NCBI GenBank assembly: GCA_965249005.1
Contig: CBDFLD010000022.1
Location: forward strand, 1,116,001-1,180,000
Length of the DNA: 64,000 bases
Origin: CBDFLD01 sp965249005
GTDB taxonomy: Bacteria > Acidobacteriota > UBA6911
Reading direction: 5' to 3'
Positions 50,974 to 59,011 of this stretch are shown here, piece by piece (the stretch's first letter is position 1; each line of letters opens with the position of its first letter). A model generated the notes under the pieces. That model saw only the letters and a list, made by a program, of their open reading frames with translations, ran no database searches and was not told where the DNA came from. The translations under genes and the position numbers were made by a program.

Positions 50974-52023
50974 CTAGGGCATCTTCTTGCGGAACTCCTC
51001 GAGTTCCGCCTCGGCCTTCCTGAGCATTTCTCCCATCGCCGGATCGTCTGGGATGTTCCGGTCCAATGCCACGAAGCGCGACTTGATTTTTTCTTCTCCG
51101 CTCGTGGAATCGACGTCGAGCAGAAGCTCGCTGATCATCCGTCCCTCGTTGACCGGCGTGACAATGAGAGTCTCTCCCACCCGGTGTGGGTAAGAGACAG
51201 TCTCGTAGTTGTGCGCCACCACAATTACATCTATCTCGGGGACCTGGATGGCCAAGCTGGTGACCTTTCCCAGGTTCAAGTCGGTCAGTACGAGCATGAA
51301 GTCCACTTGCCTTCGGATCTCTTCGGTCACCCGGCGTATGGCGGCCACCGGGTTTTCGACCTGGAACTCTTTTCCGGACACCCTTCCGTCGGGATCCGAC
51401 AGAAGGCCGCTGATGCCAACTCGAACCTCCTGTTTACCGCCTACCGCCAGGGCCCGAATTCGATACCGGCGTATGGCGGGAAAACTCGAGCTTTTCGGCG
51501 TCACGTTGGCCGATACCAGCGGGACATCCAGCAGATCTTTGGAGACCATACCGGCGTCGACCAGGTCAGCCATTTCTTGCCAGACCGGAAGATCCCAGCT
51601 GCTCAGATTGATCGCATCCAGTTCGGACCTGTGCGTCCCCTCCAGAATCCATCGATTGATGATCGGTGCTTCCACATCGCCGGTACTGAAGATCGATCCC
51701 GCGTCCACCCGCAGCGCAGGCCGGTCAGGGAACTTCTGGCCGAACGCATTCCAATAGCTCATCCGACGGGCGAACCCACCCATTGGGTTGACGGGTCAGC
51801 CACAGGGTCCAATGTTGCCCCGCAGATCACCGTGCGTGTGGATCGCCAGGGTGAATTCGGACAGATCCTTGAAAAGGTCTCCTGGAAAGACTCCAGCTTC
51901 AGCTTCGGAAGAATGCGCGTGCGTGTGTGTGTGCGGCTCGGTCTGTATCTGGCCCAGGCCAGACCCATAACAATACCCAAGAACGAGTACCAGCCATACG
52001 CCCTTCAGCCATGTTCCCTTTGG
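50974..52023 (-). CDS. CGC-motif secreted metallophosphoesterase-like protein, with in-frame TGA (possible Sec)
   Basis: From the ATG at 52023 (AGAAGG upstream) a signal peptide (WLKGVWLVLVLGYCYGSGLG) is followed by a His-rich segment (EPHTHTHAHSSE) and a conserved block DLRGNIGPCG-TGA-PVNPMGGFARR. Relatives of the 5'-nucleotidase/UDP-sugar hydrolase-like family have CGC at this spot (as in ...EPCGCPxNxxGGLARR), so the TGA at 51796-51798 stands where Cys is expected. After it the frame continues, with no further stop, to 50974 (LRVDAGSIFSTGDVEAP, SANVTPKSSSFPAIRR, IDVIVVAHNYETV). The 17-base hairpin AACCCAAUGGGUGGGUU begins six bases after the UGA. Either a selenoprotein or a broken gene. Confidence 0.7.
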
Positions 52024-52158
52024 CATCTGAAACCTTCTGGCGAAACGCTTTGCTACGAGGCCAGGCAGCCCAACCAAGTGCTCGAACAATATCGACTATT
52101 CACAAAGATTAGCAGTAATCGTTCGATTTTTGCACCGCATATTGTAACGTACTGCAAA

Positions 52159-52764
52159 ATGAGGTCTGCGCACGCATCCTGGAAATTGATCCTTGCCTCC
52201 GCCTCCCCTCGACGACGGGAGATCCTGTCGAGCCTCGGCTTGAGATTTCGCGTGGACCCGGCGCGCTTTGATGAACCGCCGCCAGAGAAAGGGGAGCTGC
52301 CCTCGCGGTACGTCGGGAGAATGGCGCGAGCGAAAGCGACGGAAGTTGCCTCCCGGCACCGCTCGGGCCTGATCATTTCCGGAGACACGGTTGTTCTGTA
52401 TCAGGATCGGATATTGGGAAAGCCGGCAAACGATGAACAGGCGCACATGATGCTGCAAAGCCTGTCGGGTGGGTGGCACGAAGTCCTCACCGGAATCTGT
52501 GTCTTCGACGTTGCCCGCGACAATGCACGATGCTCCAAGGCCCGCTCCAGGGTTCATTTCCGGCGCATGACGGCTCGAGAGATCGACTGGTACGTGGCCA
52601 CGAAGGAGGGTCACGACAAAGCCGGGTCTTACGCGATTCAGGGATACGGCTCGCTGTTTGTCGACAAGATCGAAGGCTGCTATTTCAACGTCATGGGGTT
52701 CCCTGTGTCGACTTTTGAAAAGCTGACTCGCCGGATGAAAATCGATCTCTGGGGATTTGGCTAA
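52159..52764 (+). CDS. maf: Maf-family nucleoside triphosphate pyrophosphatase
   Basis: The ATG at 52159 gives 201 residues. A larger frame starting at 51184 overlaps the gene on the other strand and is a shadow. The Maf signatures are ILASASPRRREILSSLGLRF at the N-terminus, VEVPxxxx-type RARAKATEVASRH (YVGRMARAKATEVASRH), GLIISGDTVVLYQDRILGKP with the general-base Asp, and GSYAIQGYGSLFVDKIEGCY. Maf enzymes hydrolyse dTTP, UTP or m7GTP and restrict division. It is convergent with nadK, overlapping it by 4 bp at the stop codons. Confidence 0.95.
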   Translation: MRSAHASWKLILASASPRRREILSSLGLRFRVDPARFDEPPPEKGELPSRYVGRMARAKATEVASRHRSGLIISGDTVVLYQDRILGKPANDEQAHMMLQSLSGGWHEVLTGICVFDVARDNARCSKARSRVHFRRMTAREIDWYVATKEGHDKAGSYAIQGYGSLFVDKIEGCYFNVMGFPVSTFEKLTRRMKIDLWGFG

Positions 52765-53618
52765 TTCCAGTGTAGCTTCTCGCGCAGCACCTTGAAAAAG
52801 CCACTTCCACCCCGAACCATGCGGATTACCGCGTCCGCCTTCTGAATCCGGAGCGAGTCGTTCTGTTTCAGAGGCCGTCCAACTTGGCCATCGACCGTCA
52901 ACATCACGTCGGAGCCGTGGAGCAGCAGCACATCGATGGTTCCATCATCGGGGACGACCACGGGCCGGTTCGTCAGCGTGTGGGGACAGATCGGGTTGAT
53001 GATGAAGGCCCCGAGTGCCGGATAAAGAATCGGGCCGCCCGCCGACATCGAATACGCCGTGGACCCGGTGGGAGTGGCTAGAATCAGTCCGTCCGACCGA
53101 AGAAGCGACACGAGCTGACCGTTGACCTTGACTTCAAGCTCGATGATGCGTGCGAGCGCGCCCTTGTTGATGACGGCATCATTGAGAGCCAAAAACGTCT
53201 CGACACAGCGCCCTTCTCTCCAAACTTCCACCCGGAGAAGATTGCGACGATCGAGGAGGTAGCTTCCGGCGGTGAGCGACGTAAAGGCTTCCCGGACCTC
53301 GTCTAACTTGATTTCTGTGAGAAACCCCAGCGATCCGAGGTTCACGCCGAGAATGGGGGTCTCGCTTCCAGCGACCAGCCGAGCTGCATAAAGCAGAGTG
53401 CCGTCACCCCCGAACACAGCAAGCACATCGCAGCAACCCGGCAGATCCTCCGGCATGAGGGTCGGCCCGTCAAAATCGTATTGCTGGCCCGTCGCGCGAT
53501 CGAGGCAAATCTCCACGTCCTGCGACCGTATCCAGGGCACGAGCTCATCCAGGATCTCTTGGACTCTGGGATCGTGACGCTTGAATATCAGCCCGATTTT
53601 CTTAACCGGGGGATTCAT
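52761..53618 (-). CDS. nadK: NAD kinase
   Basis: A 285-residue ATP-NAD kinase that makes NADP. It has the GGDGTLLYAARL motif with the catalytic Asp, NLGSLGFLTEI, the substrate-binding NDAVINKG and LEVKVNGQLV segments, and GSTAYSMSAGGPILYP. Length is typical. The start at 53618 overlaps the stop of tlyA by 4 bp (ATGA), a sign of translational coupling. Confidence 0.97.
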   Translation of the reverse strand: MNPPVKKIGLIFKRHDPRVQEILDELVPWIRSQDVEICLDRATGQQYDFDGPTLMPEDLPGCCDVLAVFGGDGTLLYAARLVAGSETPILGVNLGSLGFLTEIKLDEVREAFTSLTAGSYLLDRRNLLRVEVWREGRCVETFLALNDAVINKGALARIIELEVKVNGQLVSLLRSDGLILATPTGSTAYSMSAGGPILYPALGAFIINPICPHTLTNRPVVVPDDGTIDVLLLHGSDVMLTVDGQVGRPLKQNDSLRIQKADAVIRMVRGGSGFFKVLREKLHWN

Positions 53619-54418
53619 GCAGGGGATGATAGATCAGGAGGGCATTGCAGGTACAACAAAAACTCCTGGTTACCTTTGGCTCCCAGCACCGGCGATGCGA
53701 GACTCCCAACCACCCGGCAACCCAACTGGCTCGCTGCCCTGTCGACCTCTTGCACTGCGCGAGCGCGCTTTGCGGGGTCCCCTACGATGCCCCCCTTCCC
53801 GATCTCCCCTTTCTCGAGCTCAAACTGTGGCTTGACCAGAATAACTAGATCGATGATCACGCCCGCGTTCACCGTGCCGCGACTCGTTGCTTCTTGCCTC
53901 CCGAGGGCTCTCAACGCCTGCATCAAAGGCGAGAGGATCTTCCGGATCGAGATGAAAGAAAGATCGACGGTAACGAGCGACAAGCCGCGCGGGAGATCAG
54001 CTTCTGTGAGGTATCGAACGTTGAAGTCATCCCGAACGAAAACGCGCGGGTCCGTCCGGAGTTTCCAATCCATCTGCCCTTTTCCAACGTCGAAGGCATA
54101 GACCTCCGCGGCGCCGGACTGCAGGAGACAATCAGTGAAACCTCCCGTCGAAGCCCCAAGATCGGCACAGATGCGACCGGCGGCAGAAATCTGGAAGTGA
54201 TCCAGCGCTGCCTGCAGCTTCATCCCCGCTCGGCTGGCGAACTGGCGCGCCTGAATCATCCGAATCGTGCAGTCGCCAGCGACGAGCCGGCTAGGCTTGT
54301 CGACCTTCTGATCGTCGACCAGCACACGGCCCGCCATGACCAGGGCTTGTGCTTTCTGACGGCTCGTGGCAAGTCCAAGCTCTACCATCACCTGGTCGAT
54401 TCTTTGCTTCGACTTCAT
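53615..54418 (-). CDS. tlyA: TlyA-type rRNA 2'-O-methyltransferase
   Basis: The ATG at 54418 (GGTGGAGAGCC upstream) gives 267 residues. The N-terminal S4 domain is QRIDQVMVELGLATSRQKAQ, then VMAGRVLVDDQKVDKPSRLV. The FtsJ-like methyltransferase has the K-D-K-E type residues: SRAGMKLQAALDHF (K), the SAM-binding CADLGASTGGFTDCLLQSGA, DLSFISIRKI (D), ILVKPQFELEKGEIGKGGIV (K and E). TlyA methylates C1409 of 16S and C1920 of 23S rRNA and affects capreomycin sensitivity in mycobacteria. The frame up to 54508 is not conserved. Confidence 0.94.
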   Translation of the reverse strand: MKSKQRIDQVMVELGLATSRQKAQALVMAGRVLVDDQKVDKPSRLVAGDCTIRMIQARQFASRAGMKLQAALDHFQISAAGRICADLGASTGGFTDCLLQSGAAEVYAFDVGKGQMDWKLRTDPRVFVRDDFNVRYLTEADLPRGLSLVTVDLSFISIRKILSPLMQALRALGRQEATSRGTVNAGVIIDLVILVKPQFELEKGEIGKGGIVGDPAKRARAVQEVDRAASQLGCRVVGSLASPVLGAKGNQEFLLYLQCPPDLSSPA

Positions 54419-54504
54419 GGGCTCTCCACCGACCGGAAGCCGCTCTTTCTTTATTTCTGTGAACTGTTGCAGCGAAGCTGTTGCGGCAGTGCCCGAGGGG
54501 CAGA

Positions 54505-55389
54505 TCAAGCCGAGCGATCCAGGATGAACTGAGCCAGGGCGCGCAGCCGCTCCGCAGATTCTCCAAGCAGGGCAAGGCTCTCCTGTGCGCGTTGGATCAG
54601 CAGCCGCGCCTTTTCTCTGGAGACCTCGAGCCCGTAAATCGATGGGTAGGTGGCCTTTTTCACCTGAGCGTCCTTGCCCGCAGTCTTGCCCAGTTCATCG
54701 CTGGTTGCCGTAACATCGAGGATGTCGTCGACGATCTGAAACGCCAGCCCGATCGACTGCCCATAATCGGAGAGTGCCTGCAGTCGTTCCCCGTCGGCAT
54801 CTGCGGCCAGCGCCCCACAACGGGTGCAACTCGCCAGCAAGGCTCCGGTCTTGGAGCGGTGAATGTATTCCACGGTGCGGGCATCGACCGGTTTCCCTTC
54901 CGACTCCAAATCCACGACCTGGCCCCCGATCATGCCGTTGACCGTACCGATGGCATAGGAGACTTCACCCAGGATCCTCAGACGGTTCGCCTCTCCGACA
55001 CCAGTCAAATCGGACAGTACCTGAAAAGCCCTCGTCAGCAGCGCGTCTCCGGCCAGAATGGCCATGTCCTCTCCAAAGGCTTTGTGACAGGTCGGCCACC
55101 CGCGGCGAAGATCGTCGTTGTCGAGCGCGGGAAGATCATCATGGATGAGCGAGTACGTGTGGATCATCTCGATGGCGGAACCGAGTTGCCGCAAGACCTC
55201 GCTTCGCCCCCCTACGCTTTCCCCTGAAGCAATCACGAGAATCGGTCGTATGCGCTTCCCTCCCGCGAAAACCGAGTGCCGCATGGCCCGATGGATCACT
55301 GCCGGCTCCGCGCTCTCGGTGGGAAGCAGTGCCTCCAGCGACTGATCGATGCTTGACTTCTCCTCGGACAAATATTTTTCGATATCCAA
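54505..55389 (-). CDS. ispA: short-chain polyprenyl diphosphate synthase (FPP synthase type)
   Basis: I place the start at the TTG at 55389 (MDIEKYLSEEKSSIDQSLEA) because the frame upstream of it lies in the 131-bp repeat. The length is then 294 residues. The first Asp-rich motif is IHDDLPALDNDDLRRGWPTC and the second is FQIVDDILDV. GGKRIRPILVIASGESVGG and GDALLTRAFQVLSDLTG are the other family motifs. It condenses IPP with DMAPP/GPP into C15 for quinones and cell-wall carrier lipids. A DXS gene, often next to xseB-ispA, is not visible here. Confidence 0.92.
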   Translation of the reverse strand: MDIEKYLSEEKSSIDQSLEALLPTESAEPAVIHRAMRHSVFAGGKRIRPILVIASGESVGGRSEVLRQLGSAIEMIHTYSLIHDDLPALDNDDLRRGWPTCHKAFGEDMAILAGDALLTRAFQVLSDLTGVGEANRLRILGEVSYAIGTVNGMIGGQVVDLESEGKPVDARTVEYIHRSKTGALLASCTRCGALAADADGERLQALSDYGQSIGLAFQIVDDILDVTATSDELGKTAGKDAQVKKATYPSIYGLEVSREKARLLIQRAQESLALLGESAERLRALAQFILDRSA

Positions 55390-55403
55390 AGTCGATTTCC
55401 GTG

Positions 55404-55534
55404 CAGCTCTTAAGTAACTGCTCGCGGATCTGGCGCTATGCGTGTAACTTAGCAAATCGTCAAAAACCACGGTTTTTCACGGTGCGCTGCGCAGTTACGT
55501 TCCCAAGCGACTGGCGCGTTGCGCCAGTCAGCGC
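55404..55534. repeat. 131-bp palindrome-rich repeat, copy 2
   Basis: Same length and orientation as copy 1 at 50479-50609, including the AAAAACC-AC-GGTTTTT and GACTGGCGC-GTT-GCGCCAGTC hairpins. It sits between xseB and ispA and provides codons upstream of the ispA start: an apparent N-terminal extension of ispA to 55470 is entirely repeat DNA. Confidence 0.85.
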
Positions 55535-55559
55535 TGAAAACGATTCGGGAGGGGTCGGG

Positions 55560-55832
55560 CTACGGATCGTCATCGGGATCGGGGTCGCGGGGTGCGGAAG
55601 ACTCCGAAAAGGGAGCCTCGCTTACCGTCCCGTCCGCGTTTTTCAAAAGGACTTCCACTTTGCGCTCGGCCTGATCCAGCTTGTTGTTGCAGAAACGTGT
55701 AATTCGCACGCCCTCCTCGAAAAGCTCCAAGGCGCGGTCGAGTGGCAACTCTCCACCTTCCAAATCGGCAACGATTCCCTCGAGCGCCCTCAATGCCGAC
55801 TCGAAGTCCTTGAGCTTCATTTCCTTTGCCAT
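55560..55832 (-). CDS. xseB: exodeoxyribonuclease VII small subunit
   Basis: The ATG at 55832 with GGAGG five bases upstream gives 90 residues. The core LKDFESALRALEGIVADLEG, GELPLDRALELFEEGVRITR and CNNKLDQAERKVEVLLKNAD is the standard XseB helix hairpin. The C-terminus adds an acidic disordered tail (PRDPDPDDDP). XseB binds several-fold to XseA to form exonuclease VII, which degrades single-stranded DNA. It follows xseA by 56 bp. Confidence 0.95.
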   Translation of the reverse strand: MAKEMKLKDFESALRALEGIVADLEGGELPLDRALELFEEGVRITRFCNNKLDQAERKVEVLLKNADGTVSEAPFSESSAPRDPDPDDDP

Positions 55833-55888
55833 CTGAGCCTCCGCAATACCTCCGGCAGTGTTGGCCTCTAGCTTTCCCCGATCTTCCT

Positions 55889-57262
55889 CTAATCCCGTGT
55901 TGGGCGGGGTTCCGCCGCTTCCTCTGGAATCGACTCCACTTGGCACTTCATCATCCCCCTCGCCAGTTGAACCTCGACCCGGTCCCACGGCGCAACGGAC
56001 TGGACATCCTTGAGGATCACGCCTTCGGCGTCCCGGCATACAGAGTACCCGCGCTGAAGGATTGCCAGAGGACTGAGCGCATCCATCCGGGCGGCCAGCA
56101 ACCGCACCGTTCCACGGAAATCGTGCAGAGTCGATTGAGCTTCCCGGCTCACCGACTTCCGGGCCGATAGCAACAACTCTCTGCGCCGGGCGACCCACCG
56201 ACGGAGATCTGTCTGGATCAGACGATTGCTCGACACGGTTTCAAGGTGCCGCCGCTGCAAAAGATACCGCCGGATTGCCTGAGCGCTCCTTGCGCCGATC
56301 TCATCGAACCTCTGGTGGAACTCACGAATCTTGTTGGGCGCGACCTCGAAGGCGCGATTCCGGGACAACTTTTCAAGACGGGAGCGGCGTCTTTCAATCA
56401 CGAGTTGCGCGGATTGACGGATTCGTCCGTGTAGCAAATTGACTTTCGTCTGCAGCTCGTCCCGCGCGGCGGAAACGATTTCTCCCGCCGAAGACGGAGT
56501 TGCCGCGCGGACGTCCGCCACAAAGTCTGCGATAGTATAGTCCACCTCGTGCCCAACCGCCGAGATCACCGGGATCTCGGACTGGACGATTGCCCTGGCG
56601 AGGATCTCTTCGTTGAAGGCCCACAGGTCCTCGATCGATCCTCCGCCCCGTCCGATGATGATCGCATCGATGTCGTTTCTCGTATTGAAATAAGCCACCC
56701 CCGCGGCGATTTCGCCACTGGCGCCGGTTCCCTGCACCTTGGCCGGATACAAGAGTACATGCAAGGAAGCGTTCCGCCGCGCTAGGACTCGAAGCATGTC
56801 CTGGATTGCGGCTCCACTCGATGATGTGACAATTCCAACCTTGCGGGGAACCATGGGAAGCGGCTGCTTGAGCCCGTCGTCGAAGAGTCCTTCTTTTCTG
56901 AGTTTCTCCTTCAGTTGATCGAATGCCAGCTGGAGTGAGCCAAACCCCACGGGTTCCATGAAATCGACGATAATTTGGTACTCACCGCGAGGCTCGTAGA
57001 GACCCACTCGACCGCGCGTGACGACTTCCAATCCATCCTCGGGGCGAAACTTCAAATAGTAGTTCGTGTTTCGGAAGCACGCCGCCTTGATCTGGGACCT
57101 CTGGTCCTTCAAGGTAAAGTACATATGCCCGGAAGAATGATGCTTGAAGTTCGAAATCTCTCCTCTTACCCAGATATCCCGGAACTCTTCCTCGAGAGCT
57201 TCCTTGATACGTGTGGTGAGCTCCATGACGGAAAGGATTTTGCGGTCGGCGAGTGTCTTCAT
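55889..57262 (-). CDS. xseA: exodeoxyribonuclease VII large subunit
   Basis: A 457-residue nuclease subunit. The N-terminal OB-fold (VMELTTRIKEALEEEFRDIW, then ISNFKHHSSGHMYFTLKDQR) binds ssDNA. The central catalytic domain has GIVTSSSGAAIQDML, IIIGRGGGSIEDLWAFNEEI and ISAVGHEVDYTIADFVADVR with its conserved acidic residues. A long coiled-coil helix (ERRRSRLEKLSRNRAFEVAP region) and a C-terminal segment (LAILQRGYSVCRDAEGVILK) complete it. Length is normal. A short 9-bp tandem repeat lies upstream. Confidence 0.97.
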   Translation of the reverse strand: MKTLADRKILSVMELTTRIKEALEEEFRDIWVRGEISNFKHHSSGHMYFTLKDQRSQIKAACFRNTNYYLKFRPEDGLEVVTRGRVGLYEPRGEYQIIVDFMEPVGFGSLQLAFDQLKEKLRKEGLFDDGLKQPLPMVPRKVGIVTSSSGAAIQDMLRVLARRNASLHVLLYPAKVQGTGASGEIAAGVAYFNTRNDIDAIIIGRGGGSIEDLWAFNEEILARAIVQSEIPVISAVGHEVDYTIADFVADVRAATPSSAGEIVSAARDELQTKVNLLHGRIRQSAQLVIERRRSRLEKLSRNRAFEVAPNKIREFHQRFDEIGARSAQAIRRYLLQRRHLETVSSNRLIQTDLRRWVARRRELLLSARKSVSREAQSTLHDFRGTVRLLAARMDALSPLAILQRGYSVCRDAEGVILKDVQSVAPWDRVEVQLARGMMKCQVESIPEEAAEPRPTRD

Positions 57263-57574
57263 GAGGACGTCCGGTCAGCCCATCAGAGAGCGGGGTTTCC
57301 CTCGAAAGCAACGAAAACGACGAAAACGACGAAAGCGACGAAAGCGACGAAAAGAACGTCCAGAGGTTATCACCGGCCACCGGGAGGGTCAATCCGGGCC
57401 CTCGGTTGGAGCGCTGTCGATTCCAACGCCGCAAAGGCGACAATCGCCATGACGGCGCGGCTACGCACGCGGTTACCCCGAAGCGTCCGGTGACAAGCCA
57501 GCCGACACGGCACGCATGCATCGACGAAGCATTCATCGCAGCAAAGTAGATTCGGCTGGTCGGAGAGCGGCTGA
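57263..57574. other. intergenic region with 9-bp tandem repeat
   Basis: No gene supported. At 57311-57355 five tandem copies of a 9-base unit ACGAAAACG or ACGAAAGCG occur, the last one degenerate (a sixth, weaker unit at 57302-57310). On the minus strand this is about 50-95 bp upstream of the xseA start. Confidence 0.6.
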
Positions 57575-58756
57575 CTATTGAATCAAACGCAACAAGTCGT
57601 GCATCTCATGTGAGGCGTACTTGAGCGCTGCCTGGTGACTGGCGATGGCGTCGTCGGCCAAATGCAGGAGCCGGTCGGAGGTTCGGTGCCAAGTGAAGTG
57701 TTGAGCCCTCTTTTCCCCTCGTGCCCCCAGATCTTCACGGAGCGCATCATCGCCGACGAGCGTCTCCAGGGACTCGGCCATTTTTAGCTCGTCGAGAGGG
57801 TCAACCAACAGGGCGGCGTCCCCCACCAACTCGGGCAACCCGGCACAATCCGAGGTCAAAACGGCAACACCTGAAGCCATCGCTTCCAAAACGGTCATCC
57901 CGCACCCTTCATGAATAACTGGATGCAAGAGAATGAGCGCTTTTTGATACAGGGAGACCAAAGTCTTCTCCTCCTGGGCCGGAACAATGCGCACCGTTTC
58001 CTGGAGCTTCAACTCTTGGACACGTCGCCGCGCCTCAGACCAACCTGAGCCTGACGGTATCGCCACCACCAAGGCCGTCTTGCCGCTCAGGGATGATCGA
58101 GCGTACGCTTGCAGGATTCTCTCGAGATTGCCCCAAGGCTCCCACGAACCCGAATACAATATGTAGTCACTCAAATCGGCTAGTCCAGGAATCTGAGCGT
58201 CCTCGGCTCCTCGGGCGAAAAACCGTTGATCGACTCCAGGAGGGATGACCCATGTCCGCGGGGTCGATTCCGGGGCAAATCTCTCCAGATCAGCGGCGGT
58301 TTGAGCAGAGTTGGCGACGATCGTATGGGCCGATCGCAGGCTTTCACGCAGCGTTCCCTGGAAGTACCCAGAGACAGCAGGCGGATGGAGCTCCGGTCGG
58401 GTAACCAAGGACAGATCGTGAATCATCTGCATGCTTGGGACCTTGAGTCCGGTCGGCACAGAATTGTAGACGGAAAAGAAAAGATCGATCGCACTGTCGT
58501 TGATCTGGTCTCGAAAAGCCACTCGCTCGGCATCCACGTCGTAAAGCGGCGCATCTGCGACGCATACCGAGATTCGGTCCTCGAGCTTCGTCGACTCGGC
58601 CCATGGCAGATCCCGCTCCGCCATCTCCGAGGAGACCCACAAGACGAATCCGCAATCCTGGTGCTGTTGCACGAGCTTCGGCAGGATGTTTCGGCAGTAC
58701 TTCCCGGCGCGGTTCGGAAATGCGAAGCAACGAGCGTCAAAACCAATAGTTGCCAT
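57575..58756 (-). CDS. GT4-family glycosyltransferase
   Basis: The ATG at 58756 (MATIGFDARCFAFPNRAGKY) gives 393 residues. The frame is open to 59236, but that part covers the IS256 left end and is not conserved. The GT-B fold is visible as a Rossmann N-domain and the C-domain motif HPVIHEGCGMTVLEAMASGV with the EX7E pair, followed by VLTSDCAGLPELVGDAALLV. Retaining GT4 enzymes transfer a sugar from a nucleotide donor to a lipid, glycan or small molecule. A role in cell-surface polysaccharide is possible but not proven. No ribosome binding site stands out. Confidence 0.85.
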   Translation of the reverse strand: MATIGFDARCFAFPNRAGKYCRNILPKLVQQHQDCGFVLWVSSEMAERDLPWAESTKLEDRISVCVADAPLYDVDAERVAFRDQINDSAIDLFFSVYNSVPTGLKVPSMQMIHDLSLVTRPELHPPAVSGYFQGTLRESLRSAHTIVANSAQTAADLERFAPESTPRTWVIPPGVDQRFFARGAEDAQIPGLADLSDYILYSGSWEPWGNLERILQAYARSSLSGKTALVVAIPSGSGWSEARRRVQELKLQETVRIVPAQEEKTLVSLYQKALILLHPVIHEGCGMTVLEAMASGVAVLTSDCAGLPELVGDAALLVDPLDELKMAESLETLVGDDALREDLGARGEKRAQHFTWHRTSDRLLHLADDAIASHQAALKYASHEMHDLLRLIQ

Positions 58757-59011
58757 GGGCGATCGCAGTAAAAGAGGACGGTTTTTGCCGCAGGAGCGCA
58801 AGTTCGAAGCGGGATATCCACTCGCCTGCCTAAATCGGCCCAAAGCGGCGGCATCTTTACCAGAAACCCCGGCCATCCTGAGCCTGGCGACGACGAGAAG
58901 GGCTAGTTGCGTAAAGCGTTTCGGGCGCGCCGAGGGAGAAGCGAGCCATGGCACAAGCTGAAGGCAGCAGGGGAGGGGAACTAGAGAAAGCACGGGAGCA
59001 GCCCAGCGGGG
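58757..59011. other. region between glycosyltransferase and IS256
   Basis: The minus-strand frame of the glycosyltransferase stays open here, but composition and lack of motifs suggest it is upstream DNA. Before the IS256 insertion this region was continuous with 60324-60365 and contained the start signals for queF on the plus strand. No other feature seen. Confidence 0.35.

Noticed and set aside
51184..52158. N-terminal extension of the Maf frame
   Set aside because: Overlaps the phosphoesterase gene on the other strand; Maf homologues begin near 52159.
57302..57355. Possible CRISPR-like repeats
   Set aside because: The unit is only 9 bases, directly tandem, with no spacers.
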